10,218 nucleotides of DNA from SIG710 sp045595425 (lineage in GTDB: Bacteria > Bacillota > Clostridia > Oscillospirales > CAG-272): contig JAZOAL010000084.1 in the NCBI GenBank assembly GCA_045595425.1, positions 1 through 10,218 on the forward strand, given 5' to 3'. The notes below the pieces were generated by a model that saw nothing but the letters and a program-made list of their open reading frames with translations, was not told the DNA's origin and ran no database searches. Position 1 is the stretch's first letter; every line of letters begins with the position of its first letter. Both the position numbers and the translations under genes were made by a program. This document shows positions 1 through 6,279 of the stretch, piece after piece.

Positions 1-36
1 CCCCCGTCAAAAAGCATTTCAGCTTTTTGACGGGGG
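1..36 (-). terminator. Strong hairpin, probable terminator of the valS-DUF4349 unit
   Basis: A perfect 15-bp inverted repeat (1-15 with 22-36, arm CCCCCGTCAAAAAGC) encloses a 6-nt loop. It lies 33 nt past the stop codon of the minus-strand lipoprotein gene, where a terminator is expected. The T-tract for minus-strand termination would fall left of position 1 and cannot be seen; no good T-run follows on the plus strand. The hairpin is certain, its role is inferred. Confidence 0.65.
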
Positions 37-69
37 AGTGTTATTTAATCATCGCGGGGAAATCGCTTT

Positions 70-1083
70 TTATTTTGTTTCCTCGTCCTTTTCGCTTTCT
101 CCCAAGACGGATATCTTGCGGCGTTTTCTTGAATGTCTGACAGCAATGATCACTACCACAGCAATACCTGCAAATACTGCAAGCACCAGAATAGAAGGCA
201 GGGAATATACGAACCAAACTGCAAAGTCCTTACAGCCCTCGGCAAAATCCTCCCAGCTCTCGCTGAATGCTTCACCTATCCTGTCACCGAAGGTGGGATC
301 CTTGATAGGTTCGGGAGTATAGTCCACAACCTCTGAAATCTCAATGTTCACAGTTGAAAAAGCGATCAGCGTATCATATCCGCGGAGCCTTGCGGTATAG
401 CTCTCGATCTCATAGCGAACCTCGGAAAGTCTCTGCTCAATCGTGAGAAGATCCGGCAGACTTTCACCCTTTGAGAGGAGCTCAAGAAGCCTTGCTTCCT
501 CAACCTTTAAAGCGTTAAGTCTTGATTCGATATCGGTATATGTTTCGGTGATGTCGTCAACATTTGTGGTCTTATTTGTAATATTTACAAGTGTTCCCAC
601 AGTGTTCATAAAGCTGTCAAGGCTCTCGGCAGGAATACGGAGAGTGAATATTGCACGGCGATCGGAATATTTTTCATATATTTTGCCGTAAACATTTGAC
701 GACTGAACATAACCGCCCAGCGCCGCAACCTCCTGCTCGATAGCGGCAAGTGTGATATCAAAGCTTTTTGTTTCGGAAACAACATTAACTGTTTTGATGA
801 TCTTTCTGCCTTCAAGAGGATCTGATTTTACAGTGCTTCCCGTTTCGACAGAAACACTCAAATCTGCAATATCCTTGCTGTAGTAGACCTCATCTGAGGC
901 TCCGTATTCGGCTTCGGTTTTCATCTCTGCCGAATTTCCGGAAGCCGAAACGCCGCGGTAGCTGTCCATAGCTTCGGATTTTGCCGTGTCTTTTGAAGCT
1001 CCGCAGGAAACGAGAGTAACCATCAGGAGCAAAATTGCGGTCACAAGGGAAAGCAGTTTCACGAAATTACCTGATCTTGACAT
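70..1083 (-). CDS. DUF4349 domain-containing lipoprotein
   Basis: A 337-aa envelope protein of unknown function. The N terminus is a lipoprotein signal: basic start, hydrophobic stretch at residues 10-25, lipobox LVSC with Cys27 as predicted lipid attachment site. A low-complexity acidic/Ser-rich linker leads to the DUF4349 region (about 93-255, starting near RKIIKTVNV). This has a helical, coiled-coil-like part at 177-232 flanked by beta-rich segments, the usual arrangement in the family. A transmembrane helix near 288-316 is followed by the basic stretch RHSRKRRK and an acidic tail, so the domain should face outside and the tail the cytoplasm. The ATG at 1083 is chosen because GGAGG sits 8 nt upstream; a TTG start 15 nt earlier would overlap that site. 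It lies 42 nt behind valS with no terminator between, so co-transcription is likely. Family assignment is by recognition of the pattern; the biochemical role is unknown. Confidence 0.85.
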   Translation of the reverse strand: MSRSGNFVKLLSLVTAILLLMVTLVSCGASKDTAKSEAMDSYRGVSASGNSAEMKTEAEYGASDEVYYSKDIADLSVSVETGSTVKSDPLEGRKIIKTVNVVSETKSFDITLAAIEQEVAALGGYVQSSNVYGKIYEKYSDRRAIFTLRIPAESLDSFMNTVGTLVNITNKTTNVDDITETYTDIESRLNALKVEEARLLELLSKGESLPDLLTIEQRLSEVRYEIESYTARLRGYDTLIAFSTVNIEISEVVDYTPEPIKDPTFGDRIGEAFSESWEDFAEGCKDFAVWFVYSLPSILVLAVFAGIAVVVIIAVRHSRKRRKISVLGESEKDEETK

Positions 1084-1125
1084 AGTTATGTCCTCCAAGT
1101 TAATAAATTCCGTGGCTTTTGCCCA

Positions 1126-3771
1126 TTACTTAAGCTTTGCGATCGCCTGCTTGATGCCTTCCAGCTTCTCCTTATATTTAGCCAGCTTTTCCTTCTCGCC
1201 TTCAACAACAGCTGCAGGTGCTTTTGCAACAAAGCCTGCATTCTGCAGCTTGCCTTCAAGACGGGCTATCTCTCCCTCTGTCTTTTTAAGCTCGATAGCC
1301 AGCTTTTCCTTTTCCTTTTCGACATCAATGATGTCGGAGAGGGGCAGGAAAATGCTTGCTGCATCGGTTACGATCTGAACTGCATCATCTGCGGAGATCA
1401 CCGAAGAATCAAAGGATTCCGCGATCAGAGTCTCGGAGGCGGAAGCCAGACGGACAAAGAATACTGCTGTATTTTCATTGAAGGAATCGCTGTACTTTGT
1501 TGCGATATAGACCTTAGCCTTGCGCGAGGGAACGATATTCATCTCATTTCTGCGTGCGCGGATTGCACGGATAGCGGCAATGAGACGCTCCATTCTTTCG
1601 GCATCTGCGGTAAAGTCAAATTTCGCATCATATGCGGGATAAGCCGAGATCATGATGCTTTCATCATCATGAGGAAGTGACTGATAGATCTCCTCTGTGA
1701 TGAAGGGCATGAAGGGATGCAAAAGCTTAAGCGCCACGGTGAGTACATAAGATATGACGTTCTGAACTGTGAGATTGTTCCCATTTTCTTTATCCGAAAG
1801 TCGAATTTTGCAAAGCTCTATATACCAATCGCAGAAAATATCCCAGATAAAGTCGTAAATCGCAGAGAGTGCAACGCCCACCTCATAAGAATCAAGAGCC
1901 TTTGTTGCGGTATTGACAAGGTCGTTCAGCTTCTTTAATATCCATTTATCTTCAAGGGCAAGATCCTTCTCCTTTGGGAGCGTGATCTTGTCGATGGTGA
2001 GATTCATGCGAACAAAGCGTGAAGCATTCCAAAGCTTATTTGCAAAGTTTCTTGCCGCTTCGATCTTTTCATCAGAGAAGCGCATATCATTTCCGGGGGA
2101 GTTACCTGTTGCAAGGGCAAAACGCAGAGCATCCGCACCGTACTGATCGATAATTTCAAGGGGATCGATGCCGTTTCCGAGAGATTTTGACATCTTTCTG
2201 CCCTGTGCGTCACGAACAAGACCATGGATAAATACTGTTGAGAAGGGCTCTTTGCCCATATGCTCCATTCCCGAGAATACCATGCGGGCAACCCAGAAGA
2301 AAATGATATCATATCCGGTGACAAGGACGCTGGTTGGGTAATATTTTGCCAGCTCCTCTGTCTTATCGGGCCAGCCCATTGTTGAGAAGGGCCAGAGAGC
2401 AGATGAGAACCATGTGTCAAGCACATCATTTTCCTGTCTTACGGGTGCGCCGCACTTCGGGCACTTATCGATATCTGTTTTGGAAACAGTCATCTCTCCG
2501 CAGGCATCGCAATAGAAGGCAGGAATTCTGTGTCCCCACCAAAGCTGACGGGAAATGCACCAGTCGTGAACATTTTCCATCCAGTTTGTATATGTCTTGG
2601 TGAAGCGTTCGGGCTCAAATTTAACTCTGCCATCGTAAACAACTTCGAGAGCAGGCTTTGCAAGAGGCTCCATCTTTACGAACCACTGATTCGATGTCAG
2701 GGGCTCAACGGTATTATGGCAACGGTAGCACGTGCCGACATTGTGAGCATGGGGAACTGTTTTGATAAGATAACCCTCTGCTTCAAGGTCACTGACAAGA
2801 GCCTTGCGGCATTCATATCTGTCCATGCCCTCATATTTGCCCGCATAGGAATTCATTGTTGCATCATCGTTCATAACTCTGATCTGCTCAAGACCGTGTC
2901 TCTGACCTACAAGGAAGTCGTTGGGGTCATGTGCGGGAGTGATCTTAACACAGCCCGTACCAAAGCCTATCTCAACATAATCGTCCGCAATAACGGGAAG
3001 CTCTCTGCCAACGATGGGCAGGATGAGTGTCTTACCGATAAGGTGCTTGGTGTTTTCGTCCTCGGGGTTTACGGCAACGGCTGTATCGCCAAACATGGTC
3101 TCGGGACGAGTTGTCGCAATCTCAACATAGCCGTCTTCGCCCTTGATGGGGTATTTGATATGCCAGAAATTTCCGTTTTGCTCGGTGTATTCGACCTCAG
3201 CATCCGAAAGAGCCGTGATGCAGTGCGGGCACCAGTTTATGATGCGGTTGCCGCGGTAGATAAGCCCCTTATCATAGAGATTTACGAAAACCTCACGAAC
3301 GGCTTTTGAGCAGCCCTCATCCATTGTGAAGCGTTCTCTTGTCCAGTCGCAGGATGCTCCAAGCTTCTTTAGCTGGCTGATTATGCGTCCGCCATACTGC
3401 TCCTTCCAGCTCCAAACTCTCTCAAGGAATTTTTCGCGTCCGAGATCGTAACGGGTGAGACCTTCGTTAACTCGGAGCTGTTCCTCAACCTTGATCTGTG
3501 TTGCGATTCCCGCATGGTCTGTTCCGGGAACCCAAAGGGTGCTGAAGCCCTGCATTCTCTTGTAGCGGACAAGGATATCCTGAAGAGTTTCGTCAAGGGC
3601 ATGCCCCATGTGGAGCTGACCTGTTACATTCGGGGGAGGGATAACTACGCTGAAGGCAGGCTTGCCGTCCCTCGGATCGGGTGTAAAATAACCTTTATCG
3701 CACCAGTCTTTATAAATTCGATCCTCGAATTCTTTCGGCGCATAGGTCTTTGAAAGTTCTGTCATGTTCAT
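1126..3771 (-). CDS. valS: Valine--tRNA ligase (ValRS)
   Basis: Cytoplasmic class I aminoacyl-tRNA synthetase that charges tRNA-Val and edits mischarged Thr. The product is 881 aa, the usual bacterial length. Numbered from this start, the HIGH-type signature is HMGH at about 54-57 (after PPPNVTGQL), the editing domain carries TTRPET near 220-225, and KMSKS is at 526-530. CxxC pairs at 181/184, 348/351, 421/424 and 437/440 suggest metal sites. The anticodon-binding domain follows, and the last ~70 residues form the Lys/Glu-rich coiled-coil arm typical of ValRS. Start choice: the ATG at 3780 directly abuts AGGAG, too close to be used, whereas the ATG at 3771 is 9 nt behind it. Expression is controlled by the T-box leader upstream; the DUF4349 gene follows in the same direction. 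No frameshift or missing motif was seen. Confidence 0.98.
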   Translation of the reverse strand: MNMTELSKTYAPKEFEDRIYKDWCDKGYFTPDPRDGKPAFSVVIPPPNVTGQLHMGHALDETLQDILVRYKRMQGFSTLWVPGTDHAGIATQIKVEEQLRVNEGLTRYDLGREKFLERVWSWKEQYGGRIISQLKKLGASCDWTRERFTMDEGCSKAVREVFVNLYDKGLIYRGNRIINWCPHCITALSDAEVEYTEQNGNFWHIKYPIKGEDGYVEIATTRPETMFGDTAVAVNPEDENTKHLIGKTLILPIVGRELPVIADDYVEIGFGTGCVKITPAHDPNDFLVGQRHGLEQIRVMNDDATMNSYAGKYEGMDRYECRKALVSDLEAEGYLIKTVPHAHNVGTCYRCHNTVEPLTSNQWFVKMEPLAKPALEVVYDGRVKFEPERFTKTYTNWMENVHDWCISRQLWWGHRIPAFYCDACGEMTVSKTDIDKCPKCGAPVRQENDVLDTWFSSALWPFSTMGWPDKTEELAKYYPTSVLVTGYDIIFFWVARMVFSGMEHMGKEPFSTVFIHGLVRDAQGRKMSKSLGNGIDPLEIIDQYGADALRFALATGNSPGNDMRFSDEKIEAARNFANKLWNASRFVRMNLTIDKITLPKEKDLALEDKWILKKLNDLVNTATKALDSYEVGVALSAIYDFIWDIFCDWYIELCKIRLSDKENGNNLTVQNVISYVLTVALKLLHPFMPFITEEIYQSLPHDDESIMISAYPAYDAKFDFTADAERMERLIAAIRAIRARRNEMNIVPSRKAKVYIATKYSDSFNENTAVFFVRLASASETLIAESFDSSVISADDAVQIVTDAASIFLPLSDIIDVEKEKEKLAIELKKTEGEIARLEGKLQNAGFVAKAPAAVVEGEKEKLAKYKEKLEGIKQAIAKLK

Positions 3772-3816
3772 GCTTTTCATCTCCTATACAATAATGTAGA
3801 AAATTTTTCGGAATGC

Positions 3817-3858
3817 AAAAAAATAACGCTCCGCATCCTTATTCAGGACGCTGAAGCG
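3817..3858 (-). terminator. T-box attenuator terminator
   Basis: On the minus strand, CGCTTCAGCGTCCT pairs imperfectly with AGGATGCGGAGCG around a short loop (hairpin 3827-3858). A run of seven T follows at 3823-3817. Its 5' arm overlaps the T-box sequence, so it is mutually exclusive with the antiterminator. Confidence 0.9.
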
Positions 3859-4073
3859 CGGTACCACCTGATTTCGTGCAAAAGCACGCTCTCTGCCTGT
3901 ACAAAAATACAGCTTCTCTGTAACGTGAGAACACGTCTGCCGCTAATTGACCGCTTAGCCGTTCACGGAAGCCGCTCGGGGACTACTTCATCGGTTCTCG
4001 CCGCAGGGCTTCCACCGTCCCCTGCTCTCTATGGGCAAAATTTGCCGATTACTACTTCCCGTCATAGCGTTAT
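3817..4073 (-). promoter_or_regulatory. Valine-specific T-box leader of valS
   Basis: Read on the minus strand, the RNA starts near 4073. Stem I spans about 4069-3973: base CGCT/AGCG, then CGGG/CCCG, an AGTA-type internal-loop motif, and a distal part with GGTG. The specifier loop reads GAA-GTA-G; the Val codon GUA lies at 3986-3984 and is followed by a purine as in other T-boxes. A CGTGC/GCACG stem-loop precedes the conserved GGTGGTACCGCG (3868-3857). Its TGGT can pair with the ACCA end of a Val tRNA, matching discriminator A in the tRNA-Val at 5591-5667. The competing terminator is at 3817-3858. Uncharged tRNA-Val should stabilise the antiterminator and allow valS transcription. The exact specifier frame is an inference, though the overlapping GUC alternative also encodes Val. 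Confidence 0.95.
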
Positions 4074-4079
4074 GAGCCG

Positions 4080-4108
4080 ATTATAACACATTTTTTTCAG
4101 TTTGTCAA
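4080..4108 (-). promoter_or_regulatory. Sigma-A promoter of the valS operon
   Basis: Minus strand TTGACA (4108-4103), a 17-bp spacer and TATAAT (4085-4080): both boxes are perfect consensus. Predicted transcription start is near 4073, a few nt before T-box stem I. Confidence 0.93.
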
Positions 4109-4229
4109 CATTTTTTTAGAAGGCTCTTAAAAGAACAGCGAATTAAAGACTCAAATGAATAATTTTTTAAAGAAACAATGTATTGCACTAAACAATAGGT
4201 AACCTCTAAAAACTCAAATTTAGAATGAT

Positions 4230-4539
4230 AAACAATAATTTATAAGCCTTCCCCCTAGTGGCGAACCCCATCACCTCGCAAGCTCGATGATGGGAACCCC
4301 CATGGGAAGGTGTCAGCTTTGCTGACGGATGAGTCATTTCGGCAAGCGAAATCGTAGGCACGGAGTGCCGTTATTCCAGTAAAAAAATGATATTTGCACG
4401 CCCTTTCAGGGCTACACCTCATCAGTCACTTCGTGACAGCTTTATGTGGGGGTTCCCATCATCGAGCTTGCGAGGTGATGGGGTTCGCCACTAGAGGGAA
4501 GCCTTGCGTTCGCCCTCACGCACCGATAAATTATTGTTT
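4230..4539. repeat. ~310-bp nested palindromic (MITE-like) intergenic element
   Basis: The ends are a perfect 14-bp inverted repeat (AAACAATAATTTAT, 4230-4243 with 4526-4539). Inside are near-identical inverted arms; 4255-4302 and 4447-4494 are perfect reverse complements over 48 bp, and the outer flanks beginning AAGCCTTCCC / AAGGCTTCCC have two mismatches. Each arm folds on itself (CCCATCA/TGATGGG). The centre is tiled with small hairpins: GTCAGC/GCTGAC (4312-4326), ATTTCG/CGAAAT (4336-4352), GGCAC/GTGCC (4357-4369), GCCCT/AGGGC (4400-4412) and GTCAC/GTGAC (4425-4437), with GATGAG/CTCATC closing them. There is no ORF and no clear target-site duplication, so it would be non-autonomous if mobile. 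The module with a small stem followed by GACGGATGAG resembles intergenic repeats I recall from gut Clostridia; copy number cannot be judged here. Confidence 0.85.
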
Positions 4540-4552
4540 GAAGCTTAATTAA

Positions 4553-4722
4553 CCGTAGAAAAATATGTGCCCGACCCCCACCGGTCATCCCGAGCGAAGC
4601 CGAGGGATCTATAAAGGATTTTTGAGCATAAGCGATCTGAATTTTAATATGCCAATATTGAACACAGATCCCTCGACTACGCTCGGGATGACTGATAGGA
4701 CTGATTATTACTTTTTCTACGG
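4553..4722. repeat. Inverted-repeat element with GAGGGATCT-type arms
   Basis: Outer perfect 11-bp inverted repeat CCGTAGAAAAA (4553-4563) / TTTTTCTACGG (4712-4722). Inner arms at 4585-4610 (begins TCATCCCGAGCGAAG, ends GGGATCT) and 4666-4691 pair along nearly their full 26 bp, around an AT-rich centre with no coding potential. AACCGT occurs at both edges (4551-4556 and 4728-4733) and could be a target duplication, though the first copy overlaps the repeat. TCATCC-GAG-GAAG modules are widespread intergenic repeats in bacteria, from general recollection. Confidence 0.8.
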
Positions 4723-4767
4723 GAAATAACCGTTAATTTGGCGTATAAAAATAAAAAAATATCCATG

Positions 4768-4862
4768 CTGTCATCCTGAGAGAAGCGAAGGATCTCATAG
4801 ACATAAAGTTACTTACTGCCTATGAGATTCTTCACTTCACTTCGTTTCGTTCAGAATGACAG
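4768..4862. repeat. Imperfect inverted repeat related to the preceding element; possible terminator
   Basis: The left arm 4768-4800 (CTGTCATCCTGAG..., ending CTCATAG) pairs imperfectly with 4820-4862 (CTATGAGATTCTTCAC..., ending GAATGACAG). The left arm shares the TCATCC-GAG-GAAG-GATCT pattern with the element at 4585, so two members of one family lie side by side. On the minus strand the hairpin is followed by a T-rich stretch (around 4760-4745), so it may end transcription of the small RHH gene at 4902-5072. Confidence 0.7.
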
Positions 4863-4901
4863 ATGGGGTTCGCTTTTACGTCCAGGCAAATTATTGTCTT
4901 T

Positions 4902-5072
4902 TTATTCCTCTTCTTTGAGATTTTCAAGTGCCACTCGAACCGCTTCAACAACAAATGCACTGAATGTACAATCGGTTCCTTTTATAGCTTCATTTATTTC
5001 GGATATTAAATTATTTGGAAATCTAATAGATTTACTTGTTGTTGGCGGAATGCTGGGTATCTTAAATTTCAT
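4902..5072 (-). CDS. Small ribbon-helix-helix-like DNA-binding protein
   Basis: A 56-aa protein beginning MKFKIPSIPP. The segment TTSKSIRFPNNLISEI resembles the beta strand and first helix of Arc/MetJ/CopG ribbon-helix-helix repressors. The second helix would be TFSAFVVEAVRVALENL, followed by an acidic tail. Such proteins dimerise and bind short repeated half-sites, often as autorepressors or antitoxins. The ATG at 5072 is chosen because GGGAG lies 8 nt upstream; a longer frame to 5114 lacks a site and would run into the promoter region. It diverges from the Cys-rich gene at 5205, and the shared interval has phased TTGTA/TACAA half-sites. No toxin-like partner is recognisable on its own strand. 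The fold is inferred from sequence pattern only. Confidence 0.75.
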   Translation of the reverse strand: MKFKIPSIPPTTSKSIRFPNNLISEINEAIKGTDCTFSAFVVEAVRVALENLKEEE

Positions 5073-5103
5073 ATGAATCACTCCCGAAAAGCATTTTTCT
5101 TTA

Positions 5104-5142
5104 TTGTAATACAAATTGTATTTTTCTTATGCAATACAATTG
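5104..5142. promoter_or_regulatory. Phased TTGTA/TACAA half-site array, probable operator
   Basis: Half-sites alternate in orientation at exactly 6-bp steps: TTGTA 5104-5108, TACAA 5110-5114, TTGTA 5116-5120. These make the overlapping palindromes TTGTAATACAA (5104-5114) and AATACAAATTGTATT (5108-5122). A further TACAA is at 5135-5139. The array overlaps the likely -10 of the minus-strand promoter and approaches the -35 of the plus-strand one. RHH proteins bind such short repeats, so the adjacent RHH-like protein is the obvious candidate ligand; this is inference. Confidence 0.6.
5106..5134 (-). promoter_or_regulatory. Possible promoter of the RHH-like gene
   Basis: Minus strand TTGCAT (5134-5129), a 17-bp spacer and TATTAC (5111-5106). 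Both boxes are imperfect, but the position upstream of the RBS fits and the -10 lies inside the half-site array. Confidence 0.4.
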
Positions 5143-5143
5143 T

Positions 5144-5172
5144 TTGACAAATGTATCTCAAAGTGATATAAT
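5144..5172 (+). promoter_or_regulatory. Consensus promoter of the Cys-rich small gene
   Basis: TTGACA (5144-5149), a 17-bp spacer and TATAAT (5167-5172), both perfect consensus. GGGAG and an ATG follow about 20-35 bp downstream, which supports the small ORF as a real gene. Confidence 0.88.
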
Positions 5173-5204
5173 ATAGCAAATATCCAATAAGGGAGTAGTA
5201 AATA

Positions 5205-5381
5205 ATGAAAGATTATTATGACATTGAACTAACGCCGAGTGAAGATGGCAAAGATTGTATTGGCAATGGTGAAGGGTATGACAAAGACGGAGAAAGGATC
5301 GAATGTTGTTGTGACGAATGTGATCATTTTATGATCTGCCACAAGAAAATGCTCGATAAGCTTTTCGGAGAATCGGAATGA
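5205..5381 (+). CDS. Acidic Cys-rich microprotein (58 aa), unknown function
   Basis: Starts MKDYYDIELTPSEDG and ends KLFGESE. It has six cysteines, with the cluster CCC-x2-C-x5-CH at residues 34-46 (ECCCDECDHFMICH) and a lone Cys18, a pattern suited to binding zinc or another metal. The protein is strongly acidic: 17 Asp/Glu against 7 Lys/Arg. No signal peptide or membrane segment is present. Support for expression is good: a perfect promoter at 5144-5172 and GGGAG (5191-5195) 9 nt before the ATG. It diverges from the RHH-like gene, and their promoters are back to back, suggesting joint regulation. Its stop overlaps the start of a 31-codon ORF by ATGA. I do not recognise a named family; a metal-binding regulator or toxin/antitoxin partner are only possibilities. 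Confidence 0.75.
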   Translation: MKDYYDIELTPSEDGKDCIGNGEGYDKDGERIECCCDECDHFMICHKKMLDKLFGESE

Positions 5382-5473
5382 TGGCAAAAAAAGAAAACAG
5401 CTCTGAATGTAGTATTGTAAACTTTTCAATTTTCGAAAGCTTCCCAATCTCCTCCTTGACAAGTTTTTTGTAA
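5378..5473 (+). CDS. Possible translationally coupled 31-aa ORF
   Basis: ATGATGGCAAAAAAAG begins in a 4-nt ATGA overlap with the stop of the Cys-rich gene. GGAG (5367-5370) lies 7 nt before the ATG, so coupled translation is possible. The product (MMAKKENSSECSIVNFSIFE... ending SLTSFL) is Ser/Phe-rich and matches nothing I know. The opposite strand is also open here and reads more protein-like (see findings), so this call is weak. Confidence 0.3.
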   Translation: MMAKKENSSECSIVNFSIFESFPISSLTSFL

Positions 5474-5532
5474 AAAGTGTCACCTATCATTGGCAATTCA
5501 ACAACAATTCAACACAAATTCATGTAAAGCTC

Positions 5533-5561
5533 TTGACAAAATGAGCTGTTTGTGCTAAAAT
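5533..5561 (+). promoter_or_regulatory. Promoter of tRNA-Val
   Basis: TTGACA (5533-5538), a 17-bp spacer and TAAAAT (5556-5561), about 30 bp before the mature tRNA 5' end. Confidence 0.9.
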
Positions 5562-5590
5562 ATACCCGTTGCGCCGAGCATAACGGATAT

Positions 5591-5667
5591 GGAGGCATAG
5601 CTCAGTTGGTTAGAGTACTTGCTTGACATGCAAGGGGTCGCAGATTCGAGTTCTGCTGTCTCCACCA
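5591..5667 (+). tRNA. tRNA-Val (anticodon GAC)
   Basis: Complete cloverleaf: acceptor GGAGGCA/TGTCTCC with one G-T pair, D arm GCTC/GAGT, anticodon stem CTTGC/GCAAG with loop TTGACAT (GAC at 5625-5627), T arm GCAGA/TCTGC with loop TTCGAGT. Discriminator A and encoded CCA are at 5664-5667. GAC reads GUC and GUU. It has its own promoter and terminator. Its ACCA end is complementary to the TGGT of the valS T-box. Confidence 0.98.
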
Positions 5668-5704
5668 AAAACAAAAAAGGGCTTTATGCCCCTTTTTTGT
5701 TTTT
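5668..5704 (+). terminator. Terminator of tRNA-Val
   Basis: AAAACAAAAAAGGG pairs with CCCTTTTTTGTTTT (right arm to 5704). The T-rich right arm serves as the U-tract, directly after the tRNA CCA. Confidence 0.92.
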
Positions 5705-5868
5705 GACGAAAACGAAATGACTCGGATCTCTCCAATGCTTGCATTGGAAAGCATTTGCGTTGAGAATTAACAAAAAAGAGGGAAATAACCCCGTAAAAAT
5801 CCCGTTTCAATTCTAAATCTGTTCGTCAATACAACCAAACTTCAATCAATATTTTGTGCAAAAGTAAT
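5705..5868. other. Gene-free spacer with an 18-bp palindrome
   Basis: No supportable gene lies between the two tRNA terminators. The only clear structure is TCCAATGC-TT-GCATTGGA (5731-5748), perfect over 8 bp per arm. Its role is unknown. A minus-strand open frame here runs into the tRNA antisense and is judged spurious. Confidence 0.6.
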
Positions 5869-5898
5869 AAAAAGCCGAGGTTTTTACCTCGGCTTTTT
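5869..5898 (-). terminator. Terminator of the Gly-Arg-His tRNA cluster
   Basis: Stem AAAAAGCCGAGG (5869-5880) / CCTCGGCTTTTT (5887-5898) with a 6-nt loop. It is followed on the minus strand by a T-run contributed by the A-rich left arm. A and T arms on both sides make it usable in either direction. Confidence 0.92.
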
Positions 5899-5900
5899 TC

Positions 5901-5978
5901 TGGGGTGAGATATGGGGGTCGAACCCACGACCTCCAGGGCCACAACCTGGCGCTCTAACCAACTGAGCTAATCCCACC
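5901..5978 (-). tRNA. tRNA-His (anticodon GTG)
   Basis: The minus strand begins GGTGGGATTAGCTC. The extra G-1 (5978) pairs with discriminator C73, the tRNA-His identity feature. The anticodon stem CCAGG/CCTGG has loop TTGTGGC (GTG at 5943-5941). The T loop is TTCGACC and CCA is encoded at 5903-5901. It is last in the cluster, just before the terminator. Confidence 0.98.
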
Positions 5979-6006
5979 GTATTAAGCTTATTTGATCCAC
6001 TGCATC

Positions 6007-6083
6007 TGGCGTACCCTGGGGGATTCGAACCCTCGACCTACTGCTTAGAAGGCAGTTGCTCTATCCGGCTGAGCTAAGGGTAC
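6007..6083 (-). tRNA. tRNA-Arg (anticodon TCT)
   Basis: Acceptor GTACCCT/AGGGTAC, anticodon stem ACTGC/GCAGT with loop CTTCTAA (TCT at 6049-6047, reading AGA/AGG), T loop TTCGAAT, discriminator G, encoded CCA (6009-6007). It lies between tRNA-Gly and tRNA-His. Confidence 0.98.
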
Positions 6084-6098
6084 ATGCCGCGCAGCGGT

Positions 6099-6172
<74 letters not shown>

Positions 6173-6201
6173 ATATGCGTTTTTCTCAAAACCGCCCTAA
6201 T

Positions 6202-6230
6202 ATAATATCACATCAAAGCCGATTTGTCAA
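6202..6230 (-). promoter_or_regulatory. Promoter of the Gly-Arg-His tRNA cluster
   Basis: Minus strand TTGACA (6230-6225), a 17-bp spacer and TATTAT (6207-6202), 30 bp before tRNA-Gly. Confidence 0.9.
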
Positions 6231-6279
6231 TAGGAATTTCAAAAAAATCGATCTTTTTTCGCAAAAAATAAAAAATCTC

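Noticed and set aside
2530..3309. 259-codon plus-strand open frame
   Set aside because: It is antisense to the conserved editing and catalytic regions of valS, has no ribosome site or promoter, and its peptide resembles no family.
5229..5483. 84-codon minus-strand frame antisense to the Cys-rich gene
   Set aside because: The plus strand has a perfect promoter, RBS and a coherent Cys-rich protein; this frame has no RBS and a hydrophobic unlikely peptide.
5610..5810. 66-codon minus-strand frame ending GGDSRTRICDPLHVKQVL
   Set aside because: The C-terminal part is the antisense of tRNA-Val, a well-known source of false proteins.
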